From assembly GCA_027485995.1 (NCBI GenBank), contig JAIXPW010000090.1, positions 1 to 36,123 on the forward strand: a DNA stretch of 36,123 nt. Reading direction: 5' to 3'. Shown here piece by piece: positions 1 through 8,502 of the stretch (its first letter is position 1; each line of letters begins with the position of its first letter). The notes under the pieces were generated by a model, which saw only the letters and a program-made list of their open reading frames with translations, searched no databases and had not been told where the DNA came from. Position numbers and translations under genes: made by a program. Origin of the DNA: Verrucomicrobiaceae bacterium (GTDB lineage: Bacteria; Verrucomicrobiota; Verrucomicrobiia; Verrucomicrobiales; Akkermansiaceae).

Positions 1-369
1 GCGCATGGCGGGGAAAACCGGCTGCTGTCACCCAAGGCCGGGCTGGAGGCGTATCGTTGTGCCTTGTTCGGTCGAGCCGAGACCCGAACGGATGGGGTGG
101 GCGGCGTGGTGAAGCGCGGGGCGAAGCCGGAGCAGATCAAGCAGGTCATCGCCGCCAAAGGCCGTGTGCCGGTGGAGGAGTATCTGCGACACCGGGTGCG
201 CTATTTCACCGACGGAGCGGTCATCGGCAGCAAGGCGTTTCTGGAGGAGGTCTTCGCGAAGGTGAAGGACAGGCTCGGAAAGAACCGGCAGAGTGGAGGG
301 CGACGGATGCGAGGCGTGATCGAGCCGCTGTTCAGCCTGCGTGACTTGCAGAAGGATCTTGGTGGATGA
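1..369 (+). CDS. REP-associated tyrosine transposase (IS200-like), C-terminal part, 5' end outside window
   Basis: The frame is open from the first base and stops at 367-369, so only the last 122 residues are present. The tail contains RVRYFTDGAVIGSKAFLEE and FSLRDLQKDLG. I recognise this C-terminal pattern (a charged helix, then a YFTDG-x-x-IGS segment, then a closing LRDL) from REP-associated tyrosine transposases of the TnpA-REP/IS200-like group. The catalytic HUH and Tyr motifs would lie upstream and cannot be checked. These proteins move or maintain short palindromic REP elements, and this window has hairpin repeats that could be related (388-404, 30280-30308, 26415-26574, 32364-32524). 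The family assignment rests on recognition of the C-terminus only. Confidence 0.6.
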   Translation, partial: AHGGENRLLSPKAGLEAYRCALFGRAETRTDGVGGVVKRGAKPEQIKQVIAAKGRVPVEEYLRHRVRYFTDGAVIGSKAFLEEVFAKVKDRLGKNRQSGGRRMRGVIEPLFSLRDLQKDLGG

Positions 370-387
370 TGTCGTCGATCGCTCAGA

Positions 388-404
388 GCCATCGTGTCGA
401 TGGC
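388..404 (+). terminator. Perfect 7-bp hairpin after the transposase gene
   Basis: GCCATCG, loop TGT, CGATGGC lies 18 bases after the transposase stop and is followed by a pyrimidine-rich ATCTCTTTCTCC. It can be read as a weak intrinsic terminator or as a REP-like hairpin next to its transposase. There is no long T-run, so terminator function is uncertain. Confidence 0.35.
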
Positions 405-527
405 ATCTCTTTCTCCGAGTTAAAGCTTCGAGCGGGCCAGGAGAATCGATGGAGGCGATCGGAAGCGTTTCGCCGTCTGAAACGGAAAAATTTCCGCATC
501 CCCGGTGCTTCGTGTTAGATTCGTCCG

Positions 528-1412
528 GTGAGCAGCGATGCGAATGACGAGCAATATTGGACCGATCCGCTGGGGCGGTCCTTGTGCCATGCGGAGTATG
601 GTGATCCTGACGGGCGGCCGCTGTTCTTTTTCCATGGCTGGCCGAGTTCGCGGCTGCAGGGCAAGGTCCTCGATGCGGAGGCGAAGCGGCTGGGCCTGCG
701 GATCATTTCGCCGGACCGACCTGGCTTGGGGCGGTCTGAGTTTGCTGGAAAGCGAAGACTGGATCAATGGCCGGTGACGGTGGCCGGGCTGGCGGATCAT
801 CTCGGGATCGGAGGTTTCCGGGTGCTCGGCTACTCGGGCGGCGGTCCGTATGCCTTGTCGTGTGCCGCGTGGCTGTCGGAGCGGGTGGAGAAGGTGTCGG
901 TCGTTTGTGGGGCACCGCCACTGGCGGAGTTTCCGGATCGATCCAAGATGCTATGGGCCTATCGCACGCTACTGGCTGTTAGAAATCGGGCACCCTGGCT
1001 GCTGGAGGGGCTGGTCAACCTGTCGCGACCCTTTTCGACGCTGCCGCCGGAGCGTCCGCCGATGAGCTGGCTGATGCATTCGTTGCCGGAAGTGGATCGC
1101 CGGGCGATGGAGAAGGCCGGCGGCTACGAGGCTTATTTCAGCATTTTCCGTGAGGCGGTTCGACAGGGAGGACGCGGCGTGGTGGCGGATGCCGATGTCT
1201 ACTTGAATCCCTGGGACATGGACTTTTCCGCGATCCAGGTGCGGGTGCGATTCTGGCATGGTGCGCTGGACCGCAACATCCCAATGCACATGGCGCAGGA
1301 AACCGCCAGCCGGATTCCGAAGGCGGGCGGCAGGTGGTTCGACAACGAAGGGCACTACTCCCTGCTGCTGCGCCACATGCCGTCGATCCTGGAAGATCTC
1401 GCGGCGGACTGA
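528..1412 (+). CDS. Alpha/beta-fold hydrolase
   Basis: This is a 294-residue cytoplasmic hydrolase with a GTG start. The oxyanion-side motif FFFHGWPSS is at residues 33-41, the nucleophile elbow GYSGGG at 101-106 (Ser103), the likely acid Asp248 in GALDRN, and the catalytic His276 in NEGHYS, so the triad is complete and in the usual order. The pattern fits the general alpha/beta hydrolase-1 family of esterases, epoxide hydrolases and haloperoxidase-like enzymes; the substrate cannot be read from the sequence. There is no signal peptide. It ends two bases before the stop of the convergent exported protein at 1415. One CTGTTAGA octamer (976-983) lies inside it and uses the rare Arg codon AGA. 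Confidence 0.85.
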   Translation: MSSDANDEQYWTDPLGRSLCHAEYGDPDGRPLFFFHGWPSSRLQGKVLDAEAKRLGLRIISPDRPGLGRSEFAGKRRLDQWPVTVAGLADHLGIGGFRVLGYSGGGPYALSCAAWLSERVEKVSVVCGAPPLAEFPDRSKMLWAYRTLLAVRNRAPWLLEGLVNLSRPFSTLPPERPPMSWLMHSLPEVDRRAMEKAGGYEAYFSIFREAVRQGGRGVVADADVYLNPWDMDFSAIQVRVRFWHGALDRNIPMHMAQETASRIPKAGGRWFDNEGHYSLLLRHMPSILEDLAAD

Positions 1413-1414
1413 GG

Positions 1415-1978
1415 TCACTTCACCGTGAACTTGCGTCCGCGTCCGGTTTCCCAGGTGTCCTTGAGGCTCTTGTAGAGGGCGGACAGTTCAGCCTCGTCGA
1501 GAAGACGATACTCGACGCACTTGGCGTGGGTGGTTTCCGGGTACTTTTTGACGACCATCGTGCCGGCGTCGTTGCCGGTGCGCTTTCCAATTTGATCGAC
1601 CACCTGTCGGCCGCGCTCGATGATCTGGTTGGCTCCGGTGGCTGGGCTGCTTGGCGGCTCGATGTAGTAAAAGCGGGCGAGGGCCTGGCCGGTGGTGTCA
1701 ATGGTCACCTCATGGACCACCACGGCGGCGTCGAGCAGGTAGGTCTGCTTGCTGATCGAGGAAATGCGATCGATCGCGACCATGTAGTCGCCGCCCGGCA
1801 CACTGGCCTGCCAGAAGCGCCGTGGGCCGTCGGTTTCGGCAGTCTTGCCATCAGGGGAGGTGGTGGTCCCAGATCCGTTGGCATTTCCGGAGGGGTCGGC
1901 AGTTGGACCGGCGGTCTGAGCACCGAGGGGAGAGGCGAGCAGAGCGACGATGGCAGGAAGTAGGGCGAAGGTTTTCAT
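1415..1978 (-). CDS. Small exported protein of unknown function
   Basis: Starting from ATG at 1978 this is a 187-residue protein with a clear signal peptide (MKTFALLPAIVALLASPLGAQ), a low-complexity Gly/Ser/Thr/Asp linker and a mature domain containing YMVAIDRISSISKQTYLLD. The open frame continues upstream to about 2446, but that extension is antisense to the Nudix gene; the signal peptide fixes the start at 1978. I do not recognise the family. The mature part looks like a compact beta-rich domain without catalytic motifs that I can name. It is convergent with the hydrolase and divergent from the Nudix gene, so it probably has its own promoter in the 107 bases between 1979 and 2085. Confidence 0.7.
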   Translation of the reverse strand: MKTFALLPAIVALLASPLGAQTAGPTADPSGNANGSGTTTSPDGKTAETDGPRRFWQASVPGGDYMVAIDRISSISKQTYLLDAAVVVHEVTIDTTGQALARFYYIEPPSSPATGANQIIERGRQVVDQIGKRTGNDAGTMVVKKYPETTHAKCVEYRLLDEAELSALYKSLKDTWETGRGRKFTVK

Positions 1979-2085
1979 CACGGTGGGAACCCTGCCACAG
2001 CGGGAAGGTTTTGGCCAGAACTGCGAATGATACTTTGGGAAACTTGAGTATTGAGTCCGGCGAAGTGAAATTGCAGGGTCCACGC

Positions 2086-2550
2086 ATGGTGCGATTTCGT
2101 CCCAACGTGGCGGCCCTGATGACGAGATCGGATGGCCGTCTGCTGATTTGCGAGCGTTCGACAGTGAAGGGCTCGTGGCAGTTCCCTCAGGGTGGGGTGG
2201 ATTTCGGCGAATCGGTTGAAGAGGCGCTGCATCGGGAAGTGCGTGAGGAGGTGGGCCTGCTCCAAGGGCACTACGAGATCCTCCGCAAACAGGATGGTTA
2301 CCGCTACCTCTATCCGGAAGAGGTCCGGGCGAAGAAGATCCGCAAGCACGGCTTCCACGGGCAGGCCCAGACTTACTTCCTGTGCCTGCTGAAGCCGGGA
2401 GCTCCGGAGGTGAATGTGAACCAGAGGCCGCGTGAATTCTCCGCATACCGCTGGATCGTGCCGACCGAGTTCGATCTTGACTGGCTGCCGGTTTTCAAAA
2501 GAGATGTTTATCGTCAAGTTATGCGTGATTTTTTCGATATCCAGCTCTGA
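2086..2550 (+). CDS. Nudix hydrolase, RppH-like (RNA pyrophosphohydrolase type)
   Basis: This is a 154-residue protein with a perfect Nudix box, GX5EX7REUXEEXGU, at residues 36-58 (GGVDFGE ... REVREEVGL). The segment WQFPQGG directly before it and FRPNVAAL near the N-terminus are typical of RppH/Ap4A-hydrolase proteins, which remove pyrophosphate from the 5' end of triphosphorylated mRNA and start RNase E-type decay, or split dinucleoside polyphosphates. I chose ATG at 2086 because it fits the RppH N-terminus and has CAGGG about eight bases upstream; an in-frame GTG at 2065 is possible, while the longer open frame back to 1822 is antisense to the neighbouring exported protein. RppH itself is inferred; the Nudix fold is directly seen. 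Confidence 0.85.
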   Translation: MVRFRPNVAALMTRSDGRLLICERSTVKGSWQFPQGGVDFGESVEEALHREVREEVGLLQGHYEILRKQDGYRYLYPEEVRAKKIRKHGFHGQAQTYFLCLLKPGAPEVNVNQRPREFSAYRWIVPTEFDLDWLPVFKRDVYRQVMRDFFDIQL

Positions 2551-2787
2551 AAAGCTGATTTCAGGCGGCTTTCGAGACTTTGGGGTGCTCTTGATCAATC
2601 ACTTAAGTCCGGCTGGTCCGGGAAGTCCGCTCAAGTTTGAGCATTCGAAAAATATTACGATTGCCATGAGCCGAATTTCTTCCTACTCTCCGGTAAGCCT
2701 CAATGCGGGGCTAATTGGTCTGCAAATGTCCGGGGGGAGGTTTGCTGATACCAATGACAGCCCATCGTTCTTGATGGATTGTATTGA

Positions 2788-2816
2788 GGCGCGGATCTGT
2801 TCATCAGGTCCGCGCC
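2788..2816 (+). terminator. Intrinsic terminator after the Nudix gene, probably bidirectional
   Basis: A 12-bp stem (GGCGCGGATCTG / CAGGTCCGCGCC, one G-T pair) with a five-base loop TTCAT is followed by TTGTTTCTTT on the plus strand. It lies 238 bases after the Nudix stop and 24 bases beyond the minus-strand stop at 2840, so it could end transcription from both sides. The stretch 2551-2787 before it has no gene that I can support. Confidence 0.65.
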
Positions 2817-2839
2817 TTGTTTCTTTCCGGAAGAGAGCT

Positions 2840-3025
2840 TCAGCGCAGCCCTGGCGCGGGTGGCTTGGCAGGAGGCAAGGGGGCGGCCGGACCAGGAGTG
2901 CTGGCGGCAGGTGCATCCTTGCGGGTGAATTCCGCATTCGCGCTCAGATACCAGATCAGTCCACCGGTGCCGAGGACGGCGACCATGACGAGGAGAACGA
3001 GCAGGAGACCGAGGCAGGATTTCAT
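2840..3025 (-). CDS. Small single-pass membrane protein
   Basis: A 61-residue protein with one strongly hydrophobic N-terminal segment (about residues 4-28, GLLLVLLVMVAVLGTGGLIW), then a short charged stretch and a Pro/Ala-rich tail. It is probably anchored in the inner membrane with the tail outside. It begins 18 bases after the rsmB stop on the same strand, so it is probably co-transcribed with rsmB, and the hairpin at 2788-2816 follows it. I recognise no family. Support is the clean transmembrane segment, position and spacing. Confidence 0.55.
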   Translation of the reverse strand: MKSCLGLLLVLLVMVAVLGTGGLIWYLSANAEFTRKDAPAASTPGPAAPLPPAKPPAPGLR

Positions 3026-3043
3026 GACGGGAGTGTTCGGGAA

Positions 3044-4282
3044 TCAGGCAGAGGTTTCAAGTCGCGCGGCGTAGGCACCATCGGTTCCATCGCGGAACGG
3101 CAGGGCTTGTCGAATGCCGGTGAGTTTCAGCTCCGGGTGGTCGGATAGAAAGGACTCGATCTGCTTTTCGTTTTCGTCGGCGTCGATCGAGCATGTGGAA
3201 TAGATCAGGCGGCCGCCGGCTTTCAGGCAGGGCAGGGCGTTTTCGAGGATCGCCCGCTGGGTGGCGACGAGGGCCTTGAGGTGATCCGGTTGAAGGCGCC
3301 ATCGGACATCGACGCGGCGACGGATGACACCGGTGTTCGAGCAGGGGACGTCGAGCAGGATGGCGTCGAATTTCCCATGCCACTCTTCCGGCGCGGGCTG
3401 GGTCCAATCGTGAACGGAAATCGGAGCCATGCCGCAGCCCAGGCGCTGGAGGTTTTCCTGGAGTCGCGGCAGGCGCTTCTCGTTGGAGTCGGTGCAGGTC
3501 AGGGTTTCGGCAGAGCCGAGCTTCGAGGCGATGAGGAAGGCCTTGCCGCCTGGAGCGGCGCAGGCATCGAGGATGGATTCTCCGGGTTTTGGATCGAGAA
3601 GCTCGACGGAGTGTCGGGTGGCGGGGTCCTGGATATACACCTGACCGGCGGCGAGCAGTGCGGTGGGCAGCGGGCCGTTCATCCTGAAAAATCCGGGTGC
3701 GCCCTCGACCGGGATGCCGTCGATTTCCGGGGTCTCACCGCGCAGCGGATTGACGCGGGTGAAGGTCTCGGCTGGCTGGTTGTTCCAGGTCATCAGCGCA
3801 ATCGTGTCGGCCTTGCCGAACTGGCTCTTCCAGCGGCTGAACATCCAGTCGGGATGGGAAAGGGCGACCGGCGGGGAGAGCTCGGAAACGGCAGCGAGCA
3901 GGCCTTCCTTTTGGGTGATCGAGCGCCGCAGAACGGCATTGATGAGGCCACGGACGTTGGCCTTGCCGACCTCGACGGTCTCGTGCACAGCGGCGTGGTC
4001 GGGGAGTCCGAGGATGAAGAGCTGGCAGAGCCCAACGCGGAGGATGTCGCGGGTGTCGGGGTCGAGCTTGCCGTTGCGGAGTTTTCCAATCCAGTGGTCC
4101 AGCAGCCTGCGATTGCGGAGCACGCCGAGCAGGATGGCCTGAAGCAGGCCCCGATCCTGAGAGGAGAGTTGGCGGCGGTGGGCATGGCGTTCCACCAGCG
4201 TCTCGGCATAGTCATGGCCATCAGCCCAAGCGTGGAGGGCGGAGGCGGCGGCTTGGCGGACGTGGAAGTTCTTTGGAGGCAT
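3044..4282 (-). CDS. rsmB: 16S rRNA (cytosine-967-C5)-methyltransferase RsmB
   Basis: A 412-residue enzyme that methylates C967 of 16S rRNA with SAM. The first ~135 residues form the NusB-like RNA-binding domain; the rest is the Rossmann methyltransferase. Motif I is DACAAPGGK at 239-247, motif IV DVPCSNTG at 311-318 (Cys314) and motif VI STCS at 362-365, with Cys364 as the expected nucleophile. The Cys pair is the RsmB/Nop2/Sun signature. Length matches the family. ATG at 4282 is preferred because MPPKNFHVRQAAASAL matches the start of the NusB domain; an ATG 36 bases upstream (4318) adds 12 unconserved residues. It lies 134 bases downstream of the HEAT-DsbD gene on the same strand, so it may have its own promoter. 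Confidence 0.9.
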   Translation of the reverse strand: MPPKNFHVRQAAASALHAWADGHDYAETLVERHAHRRQLSSQDRGLLQAILLGVLRNRRLLDHWIGKLRNGKLDPDTRDILRVGLCQLFILGLPDHAAVHETVEVGKANVRGLINAVLRRSITQKEGLLAAVSELSPPVALSHPDWMFSRWKSQFGKADTIALMTWNNQPAETFTRVNPLRGETPEIDGIPVEGAPGFFRMNGPLPTALLAAGQVYIQDPATRHSVELLDPKPGESILDACAAPGGKAFLIASKLGSAETLTCTDSNEKRLPRLQENLQRLGCGMAPISVHDWTQPAPEEWHGKFDAILLDVPCSNTGVIRRRVDVRWRLQPDHLKALVATQRAILENALPCLKAGGRLIYSTCSIDADENEKQIESFLSDHPELKLTGIRQALPFRDGTDGAYAARLETSA

Positions 4283-4416
4283 GATTGGATTCGTCGGTGC
4301 GGCGAAACAGCGTTTCATCCGGCGCGACGAAGCCTATGCCGCTTCCGGAGTCCCGGAACAATGCTTTTCCCAAGCTCGTCTGGCTGGGGCATGCCTGGAG
4401 CGACCAGAACAGCCCC

Positions 4417-7400
4417 TCAGTGGCCGAGGATCCTGTCACCCCAGAGGATGAAGGCCGCCAGAAGCACGAACAGCAGTCCGAGAGCGAGTTTCACCACGAA
4501 CGCGTGCTTTTTCTGAATCGCGATCAGGGTCTCGCTGCGAAGCCCGCCGTAGGCCAGCAGGAAAATCACGATCAGGGGCAGGATGAACGCCAGATTGTAA
4601 AGGACCAGCATCGCGACGGCGTCGAGTTTGCCTTGCTGGATCTGATAGACGATCGGGGCGTAAACCTGGCCGGTGCAGGCGAGTTCGAGGAACGAAATGG
4701 CGATGCCGGAGAGAAACGCGGCGATCACGAAGCGTCGGGCCCGGGTGCCGGTGCGGATCACGCTGCGGATCCTCGTTTTCAGGAAATCAGGGAGCTGGAG
4801 GGTCATTTCATCCATCCGACCGCCCCTGGCGCGGAAGGCATCCCGCAAGGAGAGCACGGCGGCGATCAGCGCCAGGATGGCAAAGAGCGGATTGAGCCAG
4901 TTCTGAATGCCGGCGAAGCGTTGGTGGAGTGTCGCGAGGACCTTGTAGAGGATAAGTCCCGCCGAAAGGTAGGCGAGGAACACGCCGAGGATGAAGGCGC
5001 TGCCGGTGAGCAGCATTTCCCGGCGGGACCGCCGTGCGATCTGCAGGTAGGACAGGAAGAAGATGATGGTGGCAAAGGCGCAGGGGTTGACGCCGTCGAG
5101 CAGGCCCGCCCCGATGACCACCGGCAAGGTGAGGGACTCGTAGCGCTGGGTGATCTGTTCGCGGGCGACTTCGAGCTGGGGCTGTGCGACGGCTTTCCAC
5201 TCATCGTTCTGATTGGCAGCGGCGGTTTGACCGAGAAGCTCCGCCAGCGCAGGCGGAGTGATGTCCTGGGTGATCAGGAATCCACCTTGAGCGAAAACCG
5301 AAGGGGCCACGCCCTGCTTCAAGGAAGGCACCCGGAAGCGCTCGCAGAGAGCCTGATTGATGACCACGGCATCGGCTTCGAGGATGTTGTGTTCCTCGAC
5401 TTCAAGCGTGGGATGGTCGCGCTTGAGCCCCTCGAACAGCTCACGGGTTCTGGCGCATTCCTGGCAGCCCGGCTTGTAGAAAAAGACGACTGGGAGGGAA
5501 TGGCGCTCGATCTTCATCGGTCGGGCCGAGTCGTCTGGTGCGACCTGCTGGACGGCCGTGGCTGGTGGGGCCATCGAGGCCAGGGAGGAGAAACTGAACG
5601 GCGCCTTTTTCGCCCCGTCACCCGGATTCAAGCGCTTCGTCAGGATCGCCAGCTTGTCGGCATCGATCCGACCCGGGGGGATGGCGGCGAAAAGCGGTCT
5701 GAGGCCCGGCCCCACCTGATTGGCGGATTGTTCGAACCAGTTGGACAGCGAATAGGGGACATTCGCTTCCTCGGGTTGCTGGCGCAGGAGCTGGACCATG
5801 GCCTCCACCTCCACGGGCCGGCCCAGGGCCATGAGGGCAAAGAGGGCGTTGAATCTGACGATCGGAGACACCTCGGCCGGGGCGGCGAGCTTTTCCAAGG
5901 CGGCGAGAACGAGCGGATCGCGGGAAGGAGGGCGCGACGAACTCGAGTAATCGTAGTAGTTGTCGCGCACGACGTGAACGTCGTCGAAATGGTGGATCCA
6001 CGTGACAAACTTCCGGTTCGCCACGGCCGGCACGATCTCGCGCACGAAGGGCGACTGGTCCGCAGCAAGGCCCTCGACCAGTCCTTTCCAGTCGCCCGGT
6101 CTGGACCAGCCGACGACCTGGGCCGCGGAGCGGCGAACCCAGGGACTGGGCGAGGATTTGGTGAGGTCGGTCAGCAGTGGGAGGACCGTGGCCGGGGTCT
6201 GTGAGCGAAGGGCTATGCACGCCAGCACCTGAAGAGGAGGAGGGGAGTCGCGGTTCTGCAGCACCTTGATGGCCCAGGCGCGCAAGGCCGCACCGCAGGA
6301 GTTGCTGCGGCCGATGGATTCGAGCTGGTAGCCGTAAACCTCGTGCGGCTGGAGCGCTGTACCGGGTCTGACCAGCTCGTCGAGGACCAGCCGGCTGAAG
6401 GCGGGGGCTTTGTCGTTCGACAGAGCAGCACCGGCGGCCGCAGTGCGGATTTCCTCGATGGGATCCCGCAGCAGTCCTTGCAGCAGAGGCAGGGCCTCGC
6501 GGTGTGAGGGTTCCCTGAGACTTTCGCCGATCGCGGCCTTGCGGGCGGTGGAAAGTCCGGGAAGCATCCGGGTGAGGACGATGTAGCCGTCCGGTTGCCC
6601 GGCGCGGGCGAGGGTGAGGGCGGCGGAAAAGGCGAGGTCGGGCGAGTCCGGATTCCTGGCCAGGGTCACCAGTTCCGACACCAGGGCTGCCTGGGCCGCA
6701 GGGATGCGGACGCTGGGAGACGGGTCATTGACAGAGGTCTGGAGTGGGCCAAGGAAGCCGTCGTATAGGGGATCGAGTTCGGTCTTTTCGGGACGATCCA
6801 GAACCTCGCCCAGCAGCCGTGTCGTGGCAGGATCGACCGACTTGATCTCCGGCAGCGCCAATCGGTCGAGCACCGCCGCGCGTTTCTCGGGCACTCCGGA
6901 ACGCAGCGCCTGCACGAGGATGGAGGCGATGTCTCCCATGGCAACGCGGTCGTCGTCCGTGCCGAGGAACCTCAGCGCGGCGCAGGAAACGTCCAGGTCT
7001 GGATCATTCGCAAAGCCTTTCACCACGCCGAGAAGGCTTGGATCGGTCGAGGCCGCTCGGATGGCCGAGATGCGGGCTTCCGGGGCATAGCTTGCCAACT
7101 TGGCGATCATTTCCCCATCCGGGGCGGTCTTCATGGCGGCATAACCTTCCAGCACCGGCCCAACGGCGGACTCATCCGCGAGCAGCGCGGCCTTGAGGCT
7201 CGGCAGGGCGGAGGACATTGCCAGGGCGCTGACGGTCTTGATGGCGGCGAAGCGCACGAAATCATCGGGATCCTTGAGGGCCTTCAGCACCTGATCGGAG
7301 GCCTTGGTCACCTTGCGGCCTGCGATGTATTGCAGGGCGGCAACGCGCACCCTCCAACGCGGATCGGCAAGGGCGGCGATGATGGCGGGCTCGCCCTCAT

Positions 7401-8472
7401 TGGACGTTTTTCCCGAGGACTGGGAGAAGCGGCTCGCGGTCTCGTCGCCCCCGGCGAGCTTCAGGCAGGTCTGGATGGCGGAAACGAGGAGATCCTCATC
7501 TGGGTGGTTCAGGAAATACGCCGCAAGCTTGGCGGAGTCGGTGCCGGGCAGGTCCTTGAGCTGGCGCAGGGCCCCATGGATGACATTGACGTCGGGTTCA
7601 CTCTTCAGAACGGGAGCCACCAGTGGAACGGCCTCGACGCCGCCGGAGGCCAGGATGGAATCCACGGCCGTTTCCCTTACCAGCGGATCATCATGGCGGA
7701 TGAAATCGACAAGGATCGGCAGGGAGGATGGCCCGGTACCCTTGCTGGTGGCGATGGCGGCCAGCAGCTGGTCGCGCGATCCGAAGGCGAGGTTGCGGGC
7801 GGTTTCCGTCGCTCCCGGACCGAGTGTGGGGGCGAGGACGATTTGATACTGGGCCTGTCGTACTTTGGCACGGCCACCGGCGGGAAGGCCGGGGGTGGCG
7901 GCGAGGTAGTTCTCGAGGAAGGTGACAGAGCCGAGTCCGTCGGACTCAAGCATGCGGCGGGCGCGCGAGGCCTTGTCCTCGTCCGGCCCGAGGAGGTCCA
8001 TGAGGTAGCTGCGGCGTTGTTCATCGCCGAGCAGGGATTTTCCGGAGGGTGCGCCAGGTTTGCCATCGGCCCCGGCGGACCACTGCGACCAGCGGGCGAG
8101 CGGTGCCTCGTTTTCCGCCGCACCCGGGGGTGTCCAAGGATTGAAGGAGAAATCCCCCCCGGCCTTTTCCTCCAGCAACTCAAGGGCACCAAGCCGGACG
8201 GCGAGAGCGGGGTGCTTCAGCAGCGACACCAGTTCCGCGACAGGAAGCGGGTCGATCAGAAGGGTGCGCACGGCACCGCGTCTGGCGGGATCGGCCAGTT
8301 GGGGAAGCAGGCCGGCGAGGGTGTCTGCGGAGTGATCGCCCTTTTCGTAGGCGCTGAGGAGGGCCTTCACCCGTTCATCCGCCGCAGGTTCCTGGGAACG
8401 CAGCGGCGAGGCCGCCAGGAGCGCGGAGAAGAGTCCTGTTAGAAGGACGAGCGGATGTCTGATGGAAACCAC
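4417..8472 (-). CDS. HEAT-repeat / thioredoxin-fold / DsbD-CcdA membrane fusion protein
   Basis: This 1351-residue protein has a signal peptide (MVSIRHPLVLLTGLFSALLA). A long solenoid follows to about residue 950, with repeated units such as DPRWRVRVAALQYIAGR and DPDDFVRFAAIKTVSALA, which are HEAT/PBS-lyase-like repeats. At about 985-1085 there is a thioredoxin/glutaredoxin-like domain with CQEC (Cys1003, Cys1006) after VVFFYKPG. From about 1115 there are six hydrophobic segments of DsbD/CcdA type, with Cys1131 in DGVNPCAFATI and Cys1266 in ELACTGQ, the positions expected for the electron-carrying pair. By family knowledge the membrane part should pass electrons from cytoplasmic thioredoxin outward. 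The role of the HEAT solenoid is unknown; I infer partner binding. It is the last gene of the MoxR/VWA operon, 30 bases after the DUF4159 gene. Confidence 0.8.
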   Translation of the reverse strand: MVSIRHPLVLLTGLFSALLAASPLRSQEPAADERVKALLSAYEKGDHSADTLAGLLPQLADPARRGAVRTLLIDPLPVAELVSLLKHPALAVRLGALELLEEKAGGDFSFNPWTPPGAAENEAPLARWSQWSAGADGKPGAPSGKSLLGDEQRRSYLMDLLGPDEDKASRARRMLESDGLGSVTFLENYLAATPGLPAGGRAKVRQAQYQIVLAPTLGPGATETARNLAFGSRDQLLAAIATSKGTGPSSLPILVDFIRHDDPLVRETAVDSILASGGVEAVPLVAPVLKSEPDVNVIHGALRQLKDLPGTDSAKLAAYFLNHPDEDLLVSAIQTCLKLAGGDETASRFSQSSGKTSNEGEPAIIAALADPRWRVRVAALQYIAGRKVTKASDQVLKALKDPDDFVRFAAIKTVSALAMSSALPSLKAALLADESAVGPVLEGYAAMKTAPDGEMIAKLASYAPEARISAIRAASTDPSLLGVVKGFANDPDLDVSCAALRFLGTDDDRVAMGDIASILVQALRSGVPEKRAAVLDRLALPEIKSVDPATTRLLGEVLDRPEKTELDPLYDGFLGPLQTSVNDPSPSVRIPAAQAALVSELVTLARNPDSPDLAFSAALTLARAGQPDGYIVLTRMLPGLSTARKAAIGESLREPSHREALPLLQGLLRDPIEEIRTAAAGAALSNDKAPAFSRLVLDELVRPGTALQPHEVYGYQLESIGRSNSCGAALRAWAIKVLQNRDSPPPLQVLACIALRSQTPATVLPLLTDLTKSSPSPWVRRSAAQVVGWSRPGDWKGLVEGLAADQSPFVREIVPAVANRKFVTWIHHFDDVHVVRDNYYDYSSSSRPPSRDPLVLAALEKLAAPAEVSPIVRFNALFALMALGRPVEVEAMVQLLRQQPEEANVPYSLSNWFEQSANQVGPGLRPLFAAIPPGRIDADKLAILTKRLNPGDGAKKAPFSFSSLASMAPPATAVQQVAPDDSARPMKIERHSLPVVFFYKPGCQECARTRELFEGLKRDHPTLEVEEHNILEADAVVINQALCERFRVPSLKQGVAPSVFAQGGFLITQDITPPALAELLGQTAAANQNDEWKAVAQPQLEVAREQITQRYESLTLPVVIGAGLLDGVNPCAFATIIFFLSYLQIARRSRREMLLTGSAFILGVFLAYLSAGLILYKVLATLHQRFAGIQNWLNPLFAILALIAAVLSLRDAFRARGGRMDEMTLQLPDFLKTRIRSVIRTGTRARRFVIAAFLSGIAISFLELACTGQVYAPIVYQIQQGKLDAVAMLVLYNLAFILPLIVIFLLAYGGLRSETLIAIQKKHAFVVKLALGLLFVLLAAFILWGDRILGH

Positions 8473-8502
8473 GGAGCGAAGGGTGTGGCGGGGTGGATGA
8501 GG

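Noticed and set aside
1979..2446. N-terminal extension of the exported protein at 1415-1978
   Set aside because: It would place the signal peptide in the middle of the protein and lies antisense to the Nudix gene.
2547..2564. CTGAAA...TTTCAG hairpin at the Nudix stop
   Set aside because: Short stem overlapping the stop codon and no T-run; the hairpin at 2788-2816 is a much better terminator.
4285..6204. Long plus-strand open frame of 639 codons
   Set aside because: It is antisense to the HEAT-thioredoxin-DsbD gene, is rich in Gly/Glu/Arg as expected of a GC-rich shadow frame, and has no domain.
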